A stretch of DNA of 64,000 nt from Pseudoscleropodium purum (Eukaryota; Streptophyta; Bryopsida; Hypnales; Brachytheciaceae): NCBI GenBank assembly GCA_963969395.1, contig OZ017798.1, positions 19,522,173 to 19,586,172 on the forward strand, in the 5' to 3' direction. Of the stretch, positions 24,566 through 37,425 are shown piece by piece. Position numbers and translations under genes: made by a program. A model generated the notes under the pieces. It saw only the letters and a list, made by a program, of their open reading frames with translations. It made no database searches and was not told where the DNA came from. The first letter of the stretch is position 1. Every line of letters begins with the position of its first letter.

Positions 24566-27500
24566 CATATTATAAGGGCCTATTTTCCATGTTAGACTGC
24601 TAGGCAAAGTACAAGAGTGGGTCTTACAAATGTCACTAGCAATTGCACTTTTCATAGTTTATTGGACTTGGTGGATGGGAAGGGGTACAATAAAAAATCT
24701 ACACAAGATCAACTAGCCTCCACCAGTGGGGTTGTCCACCAATATCGGTTGAAACTTGAACACCTTCTTTTCCGCTTCCCCACCCCCAGCAAAGACAATC
24801 GATTAAGCCTATTTTGTCTTATTACTTATATCACATACACAACTGCCCACTGCGCCAACATGTAAACAGTCCCTTCAATTTAAAAGTATTTCCACCCATC
24901 TTGCAAAACAGATGACTTGTTGCATCTGACCTGAGAATCAGCTCTCTCCCCCCTTCCTCCTCCCCTGACCTGAAAAGTGGACAGCCTACCAATAGACCAA
25001 CCTCCCAAAGGCAACCAGGCTTGAAAACAAAGCTCATTTTGCAAAGTACAAGTTATGTACTTGACCTGAAAACATGACTAAGCTTACACCCTTGGTTGAT
25101 TCCTCAATTGATGTCTCAATTCCTTTATCATCCATTTTTTTTGGACCAGTGTCTCCCTGCTGCCCTCACTCCAGAGGCCAGTTTTGGGAGGGATGAAGCA
25201 GGTTAGATTTCTGACAGTGGCAAAATTTTGCAAAAAAGAAAAGCCCTGATGGAGACCCAAACTACTAGTACTGAGCAGGAGGCACAACTAACTTAATAAC
25301 ATACTGATTAATAAAACTTATGTGTCATCATCCAAATCATTTTTTCTTGAACAAAAGCTGCCAAGGTTGCTGGCAGCTTACCAGGCTTCCACGTGATTAT
25401 GGATTAGTACTGGTCATGTCACTCTGAGTGCTGGTAACTTATGGGACATGACTGAGACAGGAGAGAGAGTTGATGTTTTCTTTTCTTTTCGCATTGAGTA
25501 GCTGTGTGGTACCTTACAAACGCAGTCTACAAAGTCAGGAGAGCATGCAATAGGAATGACTCTCCTTGACAATGAGTGCCTGAGGTTAGAATCACGGTAC
25601 TCACGTTGAATGCAGGGCATGAACTCTCATCAACATACACAGGTACCATCCCCCCACCCCCAAGCTGCCACTTTTGGTTTGGGTTTCGCTACTGGGGCCC
25701 TGTTACCTTACTGTTACTTTTCTTGTTGGCCAAGTGAGATGAAAGGAGGCTCCAATGCACCAAAGAATGCAACATTTGGATATTGTATGCAAAAGTTAGG
25801 AAGGATTGAAGTTCATTTGAGTAGATGTTTTGAAATCATTTCTTCAGCATATGTACATTGATTGATTTGGGAGATGTACGTACACCAAGTTGTTATGTTA
25901 GTTTTAGGCAGGGTGTGATTTGGGGTGTATCCATGACTAGCTTACTTGCCAACTAGATATGTAATTCCAAATTAAAATTTGCATAAGGAGAAATTTATTG
26001 ACTCACATTGCCATATGTTTCTAGATTCTTTAAAAAGTGGGATTTCAACACCTGCAAAATGTGGAAATATTCTATTTGGAGTGAAGGATGCCTGTTGAGG
26101 GCAGTTACTCTTTTTCAGACTTGGAAATGAAGGATTGTTAACCCAAGGTTTCTCTAGATATAACCTTTATAAAAGCTAGGAAGACCCTAAAAAATAGGCA
26201 GATTGAACCCTATAAGGGCGGGCTAGTCTCCATGGAAATCATCTTTTTTTGACAATGTGCATCATCTACTTTATGAAAACCAAAAGCACTCATTCAAGCA
26301 CAAGTTATTGTAGAAGGTCTCTCCTTATTGTACAAAATTCCAAAGATGAACAATGGCACTTCTGTCCTACATGCAAAGATTCTTTGTCATTCATCGGATA
26401 CTTAGTGTCCCTGGCAACATTATAGGGTTCAAGTAGTCCAGTGTGCATTTTCAAGGCCACAGGCCTGAACAAAACTGCAGAATGGCAAGTTTGTAGCACA
26501 ACACATTTAGGGGGAGGCAAAGGAGGTCCCATGAAACAGACAGAAGTTAGGGTTTTGATTATAAGTTAAATATGTGAAAGCAAAAGCACTGGCCTGGCAC
26601 CAAAAGCACCAACCTTAACATAAAGCTTTCAAAACTCTTCTCCTGAGCTTTGTGACCATGCAATCAACATCGGGTATATGACCCCCCTTTGGGACCCAAG
26701 CAGGACCTTGCTCTACATTAGAAAACCCTAAAACCTACAAATTTAAAGAGGAATCCTGGACAACAGACTTGTGTGGCACATGTTTTTTGGGGGGGATTTT
26801 CAACACAAATGAAACAGAATTCCATACTACAACAAGTGTGGCACACATTTACAATAGCCCCACTCATGCTTGCAAGCATGGACTGAGGTGACCTCTTTTT
26901 TGTGCGCCCCGAGATATTCTAACAAGACTGGAATATAGATGCTGTTGTACTTACTATCACTCCATCACACCATGCATTCACATGGAAATAAGATTCCTGT
27001 CACTGAATATGATCCACCAAACCTTTCATTTGGCCATAATAGGGGGCCACCGCAATCCCAAAATGCAAATGGGCTTAATTGTCTATTTGCACTTTATATT
27101 AAAAACGCACTACTCTAAAGCACAAGTGCCATAAGTGCACAAGTGTGGTTTAGGTAGACTAGCCAAATGAATATGGAAGAAAATTTCATTGATGACTTTA
27201 AGAATGGAGGAGGAATCACGAACAAATTTGGTCAAGTTTGTCACATGCTTTAACTACGCATGAAATAAAAAACTTCTTCCATGAATCTTGACCTAATAAC
27301 CTTTTGGTAGTATTAAATGATGGTACCAAATGGGCTCTCTCGGGTGGAGTGAATGCATGGGTATACATGCATTCACGACACTAAACAGTAAAATGAGCTT
27401 GTCTGAATAATGAAGTTCACTTGTTGTATCCTATGAAAAGTTACTTTACAAGTCATCAAAGTCAATAGATATTTCTACAAATATTTCTATTTGTATACAT

Positions 27501-27590
27501 GGAAGTTTATGAGTCCCAATTATAACAATGCCTAATTCAAATGTAGTGAATTCTTGTACAATAACAATTAATAGTGTAAAGTGTTGAGAA
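24566..27590. other. Gene-free stretch, locally less AT-rich
   Basis: Several short frames occur (24,617-24,865; 24,831-25,037; 25,414-25,620; 26,305-26,532), but none shows a family motif or a plausible exon neighbour. A copy of a repeat shared with REV7 introns lies at 25,744-25,870. The segment may hold a decayed gene or retroelement that I cannot name. Confidence 0.4.
25744..25870 (+). repeat. Dispersed repeat shared with two REV7 introns
   Basis: The sequence TCCAATGCACCAAAGAATGC followed by a TTTGGATATTGTATGCAAAAGTT stretch (in two parts) recurs at 37,723 and 38,709 with moderate divergence. The similarity extends about 100-130 bp. The class is unknown. Confidence 0.65.
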
Positions 27591-27627
27591 ATTAGTGTGG
27601 GCAATCTAATTTCACTATTTTGTATAG
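27591..27627. repeat. Solitary end of the 36.2-kb MITE family
   Basis: GGGCAATCTAATTTCACTAT followed by TTTGTATAG matches the right terminal repeat at 36,403-36,430 with few changes, and the adjacent TTGAGAAATTAGTG also matches. No mirrored partner was found, so this is a fragment. Confidence 0.55.
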
Positions 27628-27976
27628 ATGCCATACTCATAGGAAATATAAAAACTTGATATACTAACATATACTCACATTTTACATAGGTGAGCCCTTA
27701 TCATTGGTGGAGATTACATTCATGTTGTTTAGGTAAAAAAAATTGTCCACTTATAGTAGTAAAATAGTTGACCCTCTCATCTTTTGTATGTATAAGGAAT
27801 TTATATATTTGATGATATAATGAATCTCATGGCAAAATGATTATGAATAGAAAGAGATAATAAGCTTTAATTGAAATTCCAATATTAAGTTAGTAATAAA
27901 AGAAATATAACCAAGATTCCAAAATTAATTTTGAATACACTATAAACTTGGATTTAGTGCTCAATAGTTATATTTA

Positions 27977-28907
27977 TTAACCCTTAAAGTCCCCAATACT
28001 ATTTTTGGCATCGTGGATATTTTGGGCAGCTTACTACAAATGAAATTTTTACTTTTTTCTTTGAAATTTTCACAAAACATGTGGTTGAGTAGTAGCTTTT
28101 AAGGTTCATTAATTTTTATAATTTTTGACTACATGGTCAAAAGTTATCAATTGCATAATATATAGTTTTCATTGCTCAATGGGAAACTCAAATTTTTCTG
28201 AAAAATCTCTTTTTTAAGAAATAAAAATTTGAAGTTGGTTTTTTTGATTTATATATACAAGGAGAGCTTTGAATCATTTCATTTGGATTAATGAGATGAA
28301 AGTTATGAGTAGTTTTAGTTTGTGGGCAACTATGGATTGTCTACTTTAAAATAAACTTTGAAATCCTTTATTTAATTCAATTTTCAATATTTTTTGAAAA
28401 AAACAACATAGGATGAAGATTGTATATTACAACATTTCAACCATTGTGATTACTATTTTTCAATTCCATAGTAAAGTTCTCAACAATTTAGTATTTTGAA
28501 TCATTCTCTACTTTTTTCTACTTAATATACTTTTTCTATGTGTTATACAATTTCAAATGATTCAAAATTTTTCAAAAATGTTGCCAACTTGCTTTTAAGA
28601 ATGAATCTGAAGAGGCACAACCATTTTGGAGATATTTTCAAACAAATATGACCTTGTGAAGTACAATTGCCTGTATTTTTACAAGGCCCCAAAAAGGATT
28701 TTTGTCTATTCGAAGGCTAATATCTTACAATCTACACAATGGAAAATTCTAATTTTTTTTCCACATCATATCAAAATAGTGTACTACAAGAGATTACAGT
28801 TAATTATTTCCAAAAATGTTTGTTTTTTTAAATTTGGTACTTGCAATAGAAATGACAATTTTGGAGCATTTTTGGTGAAAATATAGTCAAAAAACTTTAG
28901 GGGTTAA
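27977..28907. mobile_element. TTAA-ended element, copy 8 (subfamily I)
   Basis: The left end is TTAA then CCCTTAAAGTCCCC; the right end is AACTTTAGGGG then TTAA. 931 bp. The whole element is the inverted counterpart of the copy at 58,313-59,198, and its right two thirds match the element at the window start. No long coding frame; the 86-codon frame at 28,626-28,886 lies in the conserved right part and has no family features. Confidence 0.78.
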
Positions 28908-31288
28908 ATTGAAATAGGAATGCATATTGGTCCTTTGGAAATAGGAAGACACCTTTCCTATTAGGAATATGATGTCAATACGATCAACCAAAATATAGGG
29001 TTTGCAACTATGCATTAGATTTATATAATGTAATAAAAAAGCCACTAAAATTTCAATGGATTGGACTTTGCAATTGAAATTAGCATTTTATTATAAGACT
29101 TGAATTGAGCCAAGGCTTTTACAAAATTCTTACTATAAAAAATTTGTTTGGTCTGTAGAAAGGATTTAAAAATAGCAATGTCCTAAAAGCTTTTTTTTTA
29201 AGCCAAAGATTGTAGTAGTATAGGTGTTGGCAAGAGCTCAAATGATGCCTTAATAACTTTCCAAAACTTGTAGAATAATTTGTTTTTAAGAAATCTTTGT
29301 TTGTAACATTGCTAGCATATACTACTGAATATCCATTTTATTTAGTTTTTTTTATTCATATCTTATTTATTTACATAATGTGAGAACATTGAAAAAACAA
29401 GATTGGAAATTTGCATAATATAGCCACTAAAATATGTTTAATATTATCTTATATTCAATTTAACAATATTATTAGAGTGAACAAGTTGTATTTGAAAATT
29501 TGGCATATAAGGAGATTTAGGCATTTAAAAAAGTAGTTGTTGAAAGCATTTGCCCTTGTGATTTATAATGTGTGTTTTAGGATATGATGATGTATTTGAA
29601 GATCCAAAAAAATCCAAATGACTTAAATAACTTTGTGAAATCATAGAGTACCTAGAGAAATGTTGAGTAAATTTATTGTGATTCCTTTGGACTTTGTTGT
29701 ACAATTTTCATAAAATGTTGTGCTTAAAAAATAGGCAAAAACTTTGCAATTGCACACATACTATTGGTTTGTTAGGGCGCAAAATATGTAAAGTCCAAAT
29801 CACTTGCTAATTTTTTGCATTGCATAGACTTTTCAATTTTTTAAGGTGGCCATGTCTTTGCTTTTGTAATAAATTTTGCATGAAAATGTCATAAATTGTT
29901 TATGAGACATTGTTTTTGGAAACACAATACACTTGTTTCATTAAAAAAAGATGGTAAGTGAATACAAACAAGTATTCATCATATATAAGAATAGTGACTT
30001 CATGGTACTTGAAGAGATCTTCATTCTCCAAGTAAGGAATTCATTCCCTTCAACTTGTACTTTATTCTTTAGCAAATGGCAATTATTCTCTTTAGGACAT
30101 GAGAAAAATGATTGGATTTAGGGACAGAAGTAGTGAACAAGTAAACAAGTAAACAAATGAATAATGATTATAAGCTATGTCAATCATCCTTTAGAAGTAT
30201 TGCAACATTGACCCATGTATGCAATCTCATCTTGATATTTGACCCAAAATTTGAATACATACTCATATAATGGAGTATAGCAAGAATGTTGTTGATAAGA
30301 AAAAATATATAAGCAATTACATACTAATTAGCAAAAAAAGAAAGATGTTTTACTTTCATTGAAACCCAACCACCAATTATGATACATTATTCAAATTCCC
30401 AAGGTTTCATTTCACTTAAAGAATTTGATACTACATACAAATTTAACCTTCAAAGGACATTTGAGATCTTAAGAGGATTGCCCAAATTTGAATTTCAAAA
30501 TCTTTCTTAAATGGGCATCATGTAGCTTGTTCAAATGACCAATCAATGATGAGCTTCCCACCCTCCTCAAGACCATGGACAATCTCAAAGCCACTCTTCA
30601 AAAAAATTCTCAAACTTTCTAATGCAAAAAATACTAAGATCAAATTGTGATTTAAAACCCCAAGACTTAGATTGATAGATGAATCTTGTGGAAAGAAAGA
30701 GAATTCCCCTCAGCACATGTTCTTCAACAAGTTCTCCTCAAGCAGAACATAATTTCAAACTCTTCGTGTGAAGAGAGGACACTCTGAAGATTGTCCCCAC
30801 ACTTTCAAATATGCAGCACTACTCCATCGGCATCAATAAGATCTAGATCTCCATCCCCTGCAATCTCCAAATACAGAAAGCTAAAAGATACAATCAAACT
30901 TGGCTCTACACGAGGATGCGCAATGTTGACTAAAATGAGAAGGAACTTAGCACCTTCACACCTCAGATTCGGACAACCCAAGAAAATGCCACGTGATGAC
31001 AAGATATTTTTTTTAATGCATCAGTCGCATTCTTCAGTACCCGCCTGCAACCATCCAGACACCATTTCAGTGCATTACTGAGTGCATATTGAAAGGCTTC
31101 AGTCGGTTATTGGACACAATCCTCTCCTCTAGACTAAATTAGTCTCTTTAAGAACGCAGGTGGAGTTTATGACTCTGGATACTCCTCGTTTCTAACCGCA
31201 ATGTGCCATGTGGTGATGAAAGCAACAAGAGAGGGTTATGTATGTGCAATGGTTCATTCTCAAAACACCCTAATTTGAAACCATAGCA
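28908..31288. other. Gene-free stretch downstream of the small minus-strand gene
   Basis: No element ends or family motifs were found in the AT-rich part to about 30.7 kb. At 30,791-31,081 overlapping frames on both strands are open for 65-96 codons in less AT-rich sequence. This may be the 3' untranslated region or an old remnant; it has no recognised product. Confidence 0.4.
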
Positions 31289-32564
31289 TCACATTTTCAT
31301 AAGAGGTACTAGTACAGGGGGACCAACCGGACGAGGTCGAGAGGGAGAGGCACCACCACTTGCGCGCTCAAGCTGCTGTATCCGTTTCTCCAATCGCGAG
31401 TAATACCCTTCTACCTACACACCAAAACATCAAGGATACAGAATTTTGAGAACTCGGGCTACAAGTTCAGAACTTGGCTCATTTCTGAGCCACAACAATC
31501 TCGTCCAGTTGCCAGGAATGGCAGTTCCAGTACTGTAATGCTTTGTTAAACTATGCAAATCAGCTCGTCATTACCGCTTCAAAATGCTTTCGAAAAAGCG
31601 CTCACTAAGCCCCAACATGGACACTTGTTTCAGAAATATAATAAGGTAAAGGTAATTAGTTGAGGCAGGTACCTAAATGCGACCCCTTCAAATCTTGCAC
31701 GATGAGTACACATCGATTCTGATTTTGAGAATTTAGAAGCCCTTAACAACAGAACTCGTGTTGGATTTAAGTTACTAATTATTTTTTTAAATCTTTTAAT
31801 TTTGCATATGGTATTCAAACAGCGAACTCATTGCTGGATTGGAATCCTCTTTGACTTGGTACCAAGAATACAAAATGTTGACCACTATGCTAATAGAAAC
31901 TATGTTTAGGGATTGAAGAGGTGTAGGATTTTGACCTTAACCCCAAAACTATGTTGCTCTGAGTACATCGACCCATTTAAAGCAGGACCAAGAGTGCGGG
32001 CCGCTGATAAGGTAGAGGATACAAGACCATTCGGTACCTGATCACGTCTCCTAGCAACTCATCAATTGCACTCTTGAAGATGGACTTTTCAATTAGCAAG
32101 CTGGGTGTAAGCATAATTTGGCTAAACATCTCTGACCACAGATCTTTAAATGGAAATGGGGTTGCATTCTGTCACTGATAGTGTTCACCAACCTCCTACT
32201 TTGAAATTGCATAACAAATTCCTACGTAGTGATAAAAGTTTGATCTCAACAGCTTTCACTCTCGTACATCTTCAAAAATCACACAACTACATATTGGATA
32301 AAATGCATAAAATGATGTAAATAATATCCAATACCCTAGGTCGAGCTTAACATTCTAATCCTCATCATTTCCAAATTCTCAAAACAACTCCACAAAACAT
32401 CTCCAGTCACACTCGTAGACCCTAATCAAGCCCTTTCCACAAGCACGCACCTCATCGGCGAGAGTGTGGTGGCTGCCCCACACATCCCTCTGCAACTGAA
32501 ACATGGCGATGCCCGAGGCCACTGCGAATCCCGTGAAGAACGAAGTGGCACGCACTCGAAACAT
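31289..32564 (-). CDS. Small plant-conserved membrane protein with coiled-coil tail, 79 aa, 2 exons
   Basis: Exons on the minus strand are 32,451-32,564 and 31,289-31,414. The join is in phase 0, with GTGCGT at the donor and GTGTGTAG at the acceptor of a 1,036-bp intron. The start ATG is at 32,564; the frame runs upstream without another ATG. The protein opens with MFRVRATSFFTGFAVASG, a basic N-terminus followed by one hydrophobic segment (about residues 7-24). A linker HHTLADE and a short amphipathic helix EGYYSRLEKRIQQLE (about 40-54) follow, then a proline/arginine-rich end. This layout, and R-x-R-x-T/S-F-F-x-G-F at the start, matches from memory a family of very small plant proteins, some named after ATP synthase subunit e. 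The function is not known to me; the assignment is inference from pattern. It probably sits in an organelle or endomembrane with the coiled coil exposed. Confidence 0.75.
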
Positions 32565-35509
32565 TTTAGCTATGGTTGAAACCCTACCGTTTGGATTCCC
32601 CTTTGGACCCAAAATGTGATCGCCCTCAACGGAAATTCGGCGACCACTGCATCACCTGAGTGCAGGAAAACAGACGAGTGATTGATCACGTCGACATGAG
32701 GATGGAAACTACGCTAAATGAAGCAACAAAATCCAGAGGTGTAAGGGCAGCGTATACTCTGTTGCAGCCTTGGTATATGAGAAAGACAGAGTTAGACCTA
32801 CGACCGTGATTCTACGGTTCTAGGGCAATTAGGACTCACGACTGTTGAAAGGGGCGCCGTATTCCGTGGTATGTTTTATTGCTGAGCTCTTTATTATCAC
32901 ACTCTCTAATATTAGAATATGTTTTGAAATAAAAAATATGTGATTGGACAAATTTGTTGTTGTAAGAGTTTTTGGACCTCTAGTCTATGCCATTAGAGAG
33001 TTCTAAACGGAATGAAATCTGGACCTCAAAAGATTGAGGGTTGTATTTTGGGTTTTTAACAATTTTGGACATGCACTTTTGATGCTATTTTCTAATTCTA
33101 AGCTTGAATTTTTCACATAGATGCACATGAGGATTGTCTTCAATGCAAGTCACATCTCATAGAAGTATGTCTAATTTGATCTTTTCATTCTCGATAAAGG
33201 CATTAGGGAACCAATGTAAGCTTTTAAATTGTTGTTTGTATACTTTTGGTATGAAGCATAGCAATGAAATCTCTTTTCCAATTCTTTTATCTAGGCTCTC
33301 ATTCATCTATCAATGACATATTCATTAGTGAGTCTTTGTCATTTGTGAGAAAAATCATTGTTCAATTGATATTATTCAACTAGACCATATAGTGTATGAA
33401 CATTGAATTAGATAGTTTGCACTTCATGGGGTGACAATGTACTTAATACTTGTATCAATAAACCTCATTATTTGATTACTAAAAGGGTTTACTTGATTTA
33501 GTTTTATCCAATCATGTCTTACTAAGCAATGATGTCAAAACTCAAGAGGTTAATAAAAATTTCACAAACTATTTTTTTACTTGAAAAAAATTAAAAAATT
33601 AACTTTACTCTTTCCTTCAGATTAGATACATGTCCTTTAAAATCATATCTTCTTACACAACAATGTCAAACTATAGAGGGTAATGAACTTAGCTAAGAAT
33701 TTTTCCACCTTCAGTCTTGATAGGTTCCTTTCCAAGGATGTAGTCTCTCTTTAAAAATAGTGTGCTTCTTCCAAGAAGAGGGGATCTCCTTATAAGGTAT
33801 AGAATTGAAAGACAAGTTTCTCCTAGAGTTAAATGAATCTTAAGAACCTCCCTTGAAATCCAAAACATCTCACTTTCTCTCACAACTTTGCTTCATAGGT
33901 ACCTTTGTTATTAAGAATATTTATTTTGGGAAGTTTTGAAAAGAGTATTTATATTATACCCTTCATTTTTGAATTTTGAATTTTGAACACTATTTGAAGC
34001 AATGTAAGTGCTCTCATAATAAAAAAAAATTCACATATTTATATGTAGATCAATACATGACAAGTGTTTCTATGCATATCATAATCTATTGCATTTTCAC
34101 TACATTAGGTGAATTTCTTCCAAAATTTCAAGTTTTTAGGAAAGTAAAACATATACATCATATTATTTTTGAAGAATTCTTGTTAATTTTACACACAAAT
34201 TAAAATTGGCAAAGTTTTTAAATTTCTTCTAAAATAATAAAAACTACAACTTTTCCTATTTTTTGTCGTTGTGAATTCTTTTACAATGAATTTTGTTTAT
34301 TAAAGACTAAAAGAGGAATTTTTCTTCATAATTTTGATATCCTATTCCAAATAGAACCAAATTCCACTCAAAAATTGCATTAAAACTACAAAATCCAATT
34401 ATTTATATGTCAACTAAGGGTTTTTCTATGATGTGTTTTTGATGGTTTTGGGGTGTATTCTTTGTATATATATATAGAGAGAGAGAGAGAGTGCGTATGT
34501 GTGCTGCCTTCCTCAAAGATACTAGAAAGGACTTGCATTAAAACTTTAGCATTAGAGGGGGGGATATTTGTAAAATCACCATTTTCCAACATACCATCTT
34601 GTGTACTACCAATGTTCTTGGCTAAGTGTGAAGATGTCTAATTCTGTGAAAAATTGTTTAGTGGTATTGTTTAATTAAACAACGTGTTGCATGTTTGTCC
34701 AATTGATCAACTAACCACTCAATTGGACCATGTGTTATATATTTGTTTTGCAAGTAAGCATGTTATGTCAAAGGTAAATTACACTTATCAAAACATCAAA
34801 ATGGTCCATAGCGATTAAATACACTTTGCTTGAAACCTTAAGGTAGATTTAATACTCAAAAATAGTAAAAATGCAAGAGATAGAAGGTTCCAATCAAATT
34901 AGCAAAGATACCCAATTAGAACTACATCTACATGAATAAACAATCCTGAGCCAAGCCTTCAAGTTTGGTTTGTCTTTTAAGAATTAAGATTGTTTTTCAA
35001 AACTTTTAGTGCTTCTTGTTGCATATGGATGAAATATACTTCTTATCATTTCAATTTTTATATATTAAACACCACTAGAAGCATTGGGTTTAATGCCATT
35101 TTTTATAGTATATAAGTATCAAAGGTAACAACTCAAGTTAATTCAATTAGCATAAGTAGTTGTTTTATATTGCATTTTTGTACTCTATACTAGAAATCAA
35201 TTTTTTTCTTATTTATTTATTTCTACTTGGAAAAAAACAAATATCCAAAGTCCCAAAGTCATTAAAATTTTAGAAATAGATTTTGTTCCAATGGTGCTAG
35301 TATGTAAGCATGTGTGCTTTGACCATATATATAATTAGATATTCTACAACTATTGAAGGTGCTCATAATATAAACACTTATAATACAGGTACTTACATTA
35401 TGGTCACACTATAATCATGAAAGTTTTTTTAATATAGACACCTATAACATAGTTGTATAGTTTTTTAGGCTCATCTACTCATGCTTCTCGGCTCATATAA
35501 TAACAACCC
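32565..35509. other. Promoter side of the small gene, then gene-free AT-rich stretch
   Basis: The first 300 bases (to about 32,880) are richer in GC and should hold the 5' leader and promoter. Beyond that I see only AT-rich sequence, a TA/GA run at about 34,465-34,490 and short unsupported frames. At 35,370-35,460 there is sequence related to the minisatellite at 6.0 kb. Confidence 0.5.
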
Positions 35510-36165
35510 TCCATCAAAGTCCCAAGAGTCCCCTTGAGGTACCCTTAAAGGTTTGGGCAAGTATCTATGATTTCAATATTTATCCATATTTTTTTTTTTT
35601 TTTTTCAAGTTGGAAAATTGAGTAGCTTTTGTGGAATATAATTTTTATTTCAAGTTGGTGCCCATGAGCCAAAGTTATTGCCACAATAAGCCCAAAACAA
35701 ATGAAAGTGGATAACAAAATTTAAAAAAATTCTATTAGATTACAATTTTTCTTTGTGGAAAGATTTGATTCATTCTATTTCAATAAGTAAGCCATTTTAC
35801 TTACGAGCTTTTTATTTTGAGGGCAATCTTAGCAATTTCTTGAAAAAATAATGCATGAAATTAATTTTTGAACTCAATCTTAACAATTTTTCAAAAAAAA
35901 AGAGTTGCACATGGTTTAGTTTTCTTCCTAGAATAATCTCACTATTGGAATGAAAGTGTTTCAATTCCATTGTAGAACTATTAACAATTTAGTTTTTTCT
36001 TCTACATATCTTGTACCTACTTCTATATAATAATTTTTTTGAGAATAAAACTTATAAGAGGTATTTTTAATGTTTTTTTTTCCAACCTTCAACTCAATTC
36101 TTCAATATAAATTTTTTCCATTCACAATCTATATTACAAATTTTTTTAATTATGAGGATTCAAAG
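35510..36165. mobile_element. TTAA-ended element, copy 9 (subfamily II, truncated)
   Basis: The left part CAAAGTCCCAAGAGTCCCCT, then CCTTAAAGGTTTGGGCAAGT, corresponds to the tip and subterminal region of copy 2 read in reverse. The block CTCACTATTGGAATGAAAGT and TTGTACCTACTTCTATATAA follows in the family order. The TTAA tip has decayed and the other end is absent, replaced by the MITE that starts at 36,175. Confidence 0.55.
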
Positions 36166-36174
36166 CCTTATAAT

Positions 36175-36430
36175 CTACACAAAATAGTGAAATTAGGTTG
36201 CCTTCCCAATTAGGTTGCCTTACTTCACATAAATTACCTCATGGATCAATGCTTGTACACACGGAGACACATGCAATTATGTCAACAGAGCTTTGAACTT
36301 GGTGCACTAATCTAAGCTATACACATGGCTCTGGATTGAATGCATCATTGTATATTAATAGTGGATATTTATATAGTGTGGATTGTCGAGAAATTAGTGA
36401 GGGGCAACCTAATTTCACTATTTTGTGTAG
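36175..36430. mobile_element. MITE with perfect 28-bp terminal inverted repeats
   Basis: The 28 bases at 36,175-36,202 (starting CTACACAAAATAGTGAAATT) are exactly mirrored at 36,403-36,430 (ending TTTCACTATTTTGTGTAG), 256 bp in all. TAA occurs one base outside each end (36,171-36,173 and 36,432-36,434), a possible PIF/Harbinger-type duplication. Perfect ends suggest recent activity. A solitary related end lies at 27,591. Confidence 0.8.
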
Positions 36431-37425
36431 CTAAGTTAGAAACAATTTCTTTTTGTTTTCTTCACTTTAAACACTTACATCTTCTAATCAATATTAATAG
36501 TGAGAATTTTTGAATGTTTTTTTCCAAACATTCTCATACTAATTGAATGCAAAATCCTATGTGTCTTGTGTGAGAAAAACAAATGTTTAAAATTGTTGGT
36601 GTTTGCATTAGAAATTATAGTTTTGACTCCTTTTTGACCAAAAAATGGCATTGAAAGTAAAGGTGTTAGAAGGGAATGAATAAAATGAAGACTTTGTTTA
36701 CTTAAGATCCCTTAATTGATTCCAAAGAGTTTACATGATTAATACTTATGCTTCTCCTTCACTATGATTACAACTAGTGTAGTTGAATTAACTGGTATTT
36801 CAAGAGTATATTTTTTTTTAACAAAAAAGATGCCCAACTCTTAGTGAACTTCCACATTGTGTCGGAATCAAAAAATTGATTTTGAGTTTTCCAAAGTCAG
36901 AATTGCCTTGACTGTCTTCCATGATATTAAATTTTTTTGTTTTTACACAAATGAAACTAAATTTCATTGCATAAGCGGTTCCACGATACTTACAGATTCT
37001 CTTATTTTTATTTTTTATTTTTGAACAAATGGAAGAACCATTGCGAAGATTTGGGCGAGCTAGGTTCATTTATTTAGCTGCATATACTTAAATTAACCCT
37101 GTCCAGCATATCGCCTTGAATGCGCCGCCAAACGACTGAGCCCTAGATCCACAACTTTCTAAAAATCAGGAGCGTCTCCCAATCACAGCATGATGATGTA
37201 ACATTCCCATAACTAATTACGGCACCCCACATCCTAATAATAACAACAACAACACTTCTTCAAGCTGAAGATTAGCCTTGTCTTCATCACTGGCCGCCTT
37301 CTTCCTCAGTTCTTCAACTTCACATTTGAATTGCAGCAGAAGAACCAAGCTGCAAACTGAGCTCTACCCTCCGCCAATTCGGCCCCAAGAATTCTGCGTA
37401 ACCATCCGATTGTGTTGTAGTCTAG
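36431..37425. other. Intergenic region and REV7-A promoter side
   Basis: AT-rich to about 37,080, then less so through the likely leader of REV7-A. A GATTTGGGCGAGCTAG segment at 37,048-37,063 is identical to part of REV7-A exon 2 (37,550-37,565). It follows GAACAAATGGAAGAACCATTG, which resembles the start of the LINE 3' tail. Confidence 0.5.

Noticed and set aside
25414..25620. Minus-strand frame with REYRDSNLRHSLSR, suspected of translating a tRNA-like sequence
   Set aside because: No cloverleaf could be drawn and no anticodon arm was found.
32030..32110. Possible middle exon (SAIDELLGDVI) in the 79-aa gene
   Set aside because: No donor/acceptor pair keeps the frame. Joining exon 1 directly to 31,414 gives the expected LADE-VEGYY order.
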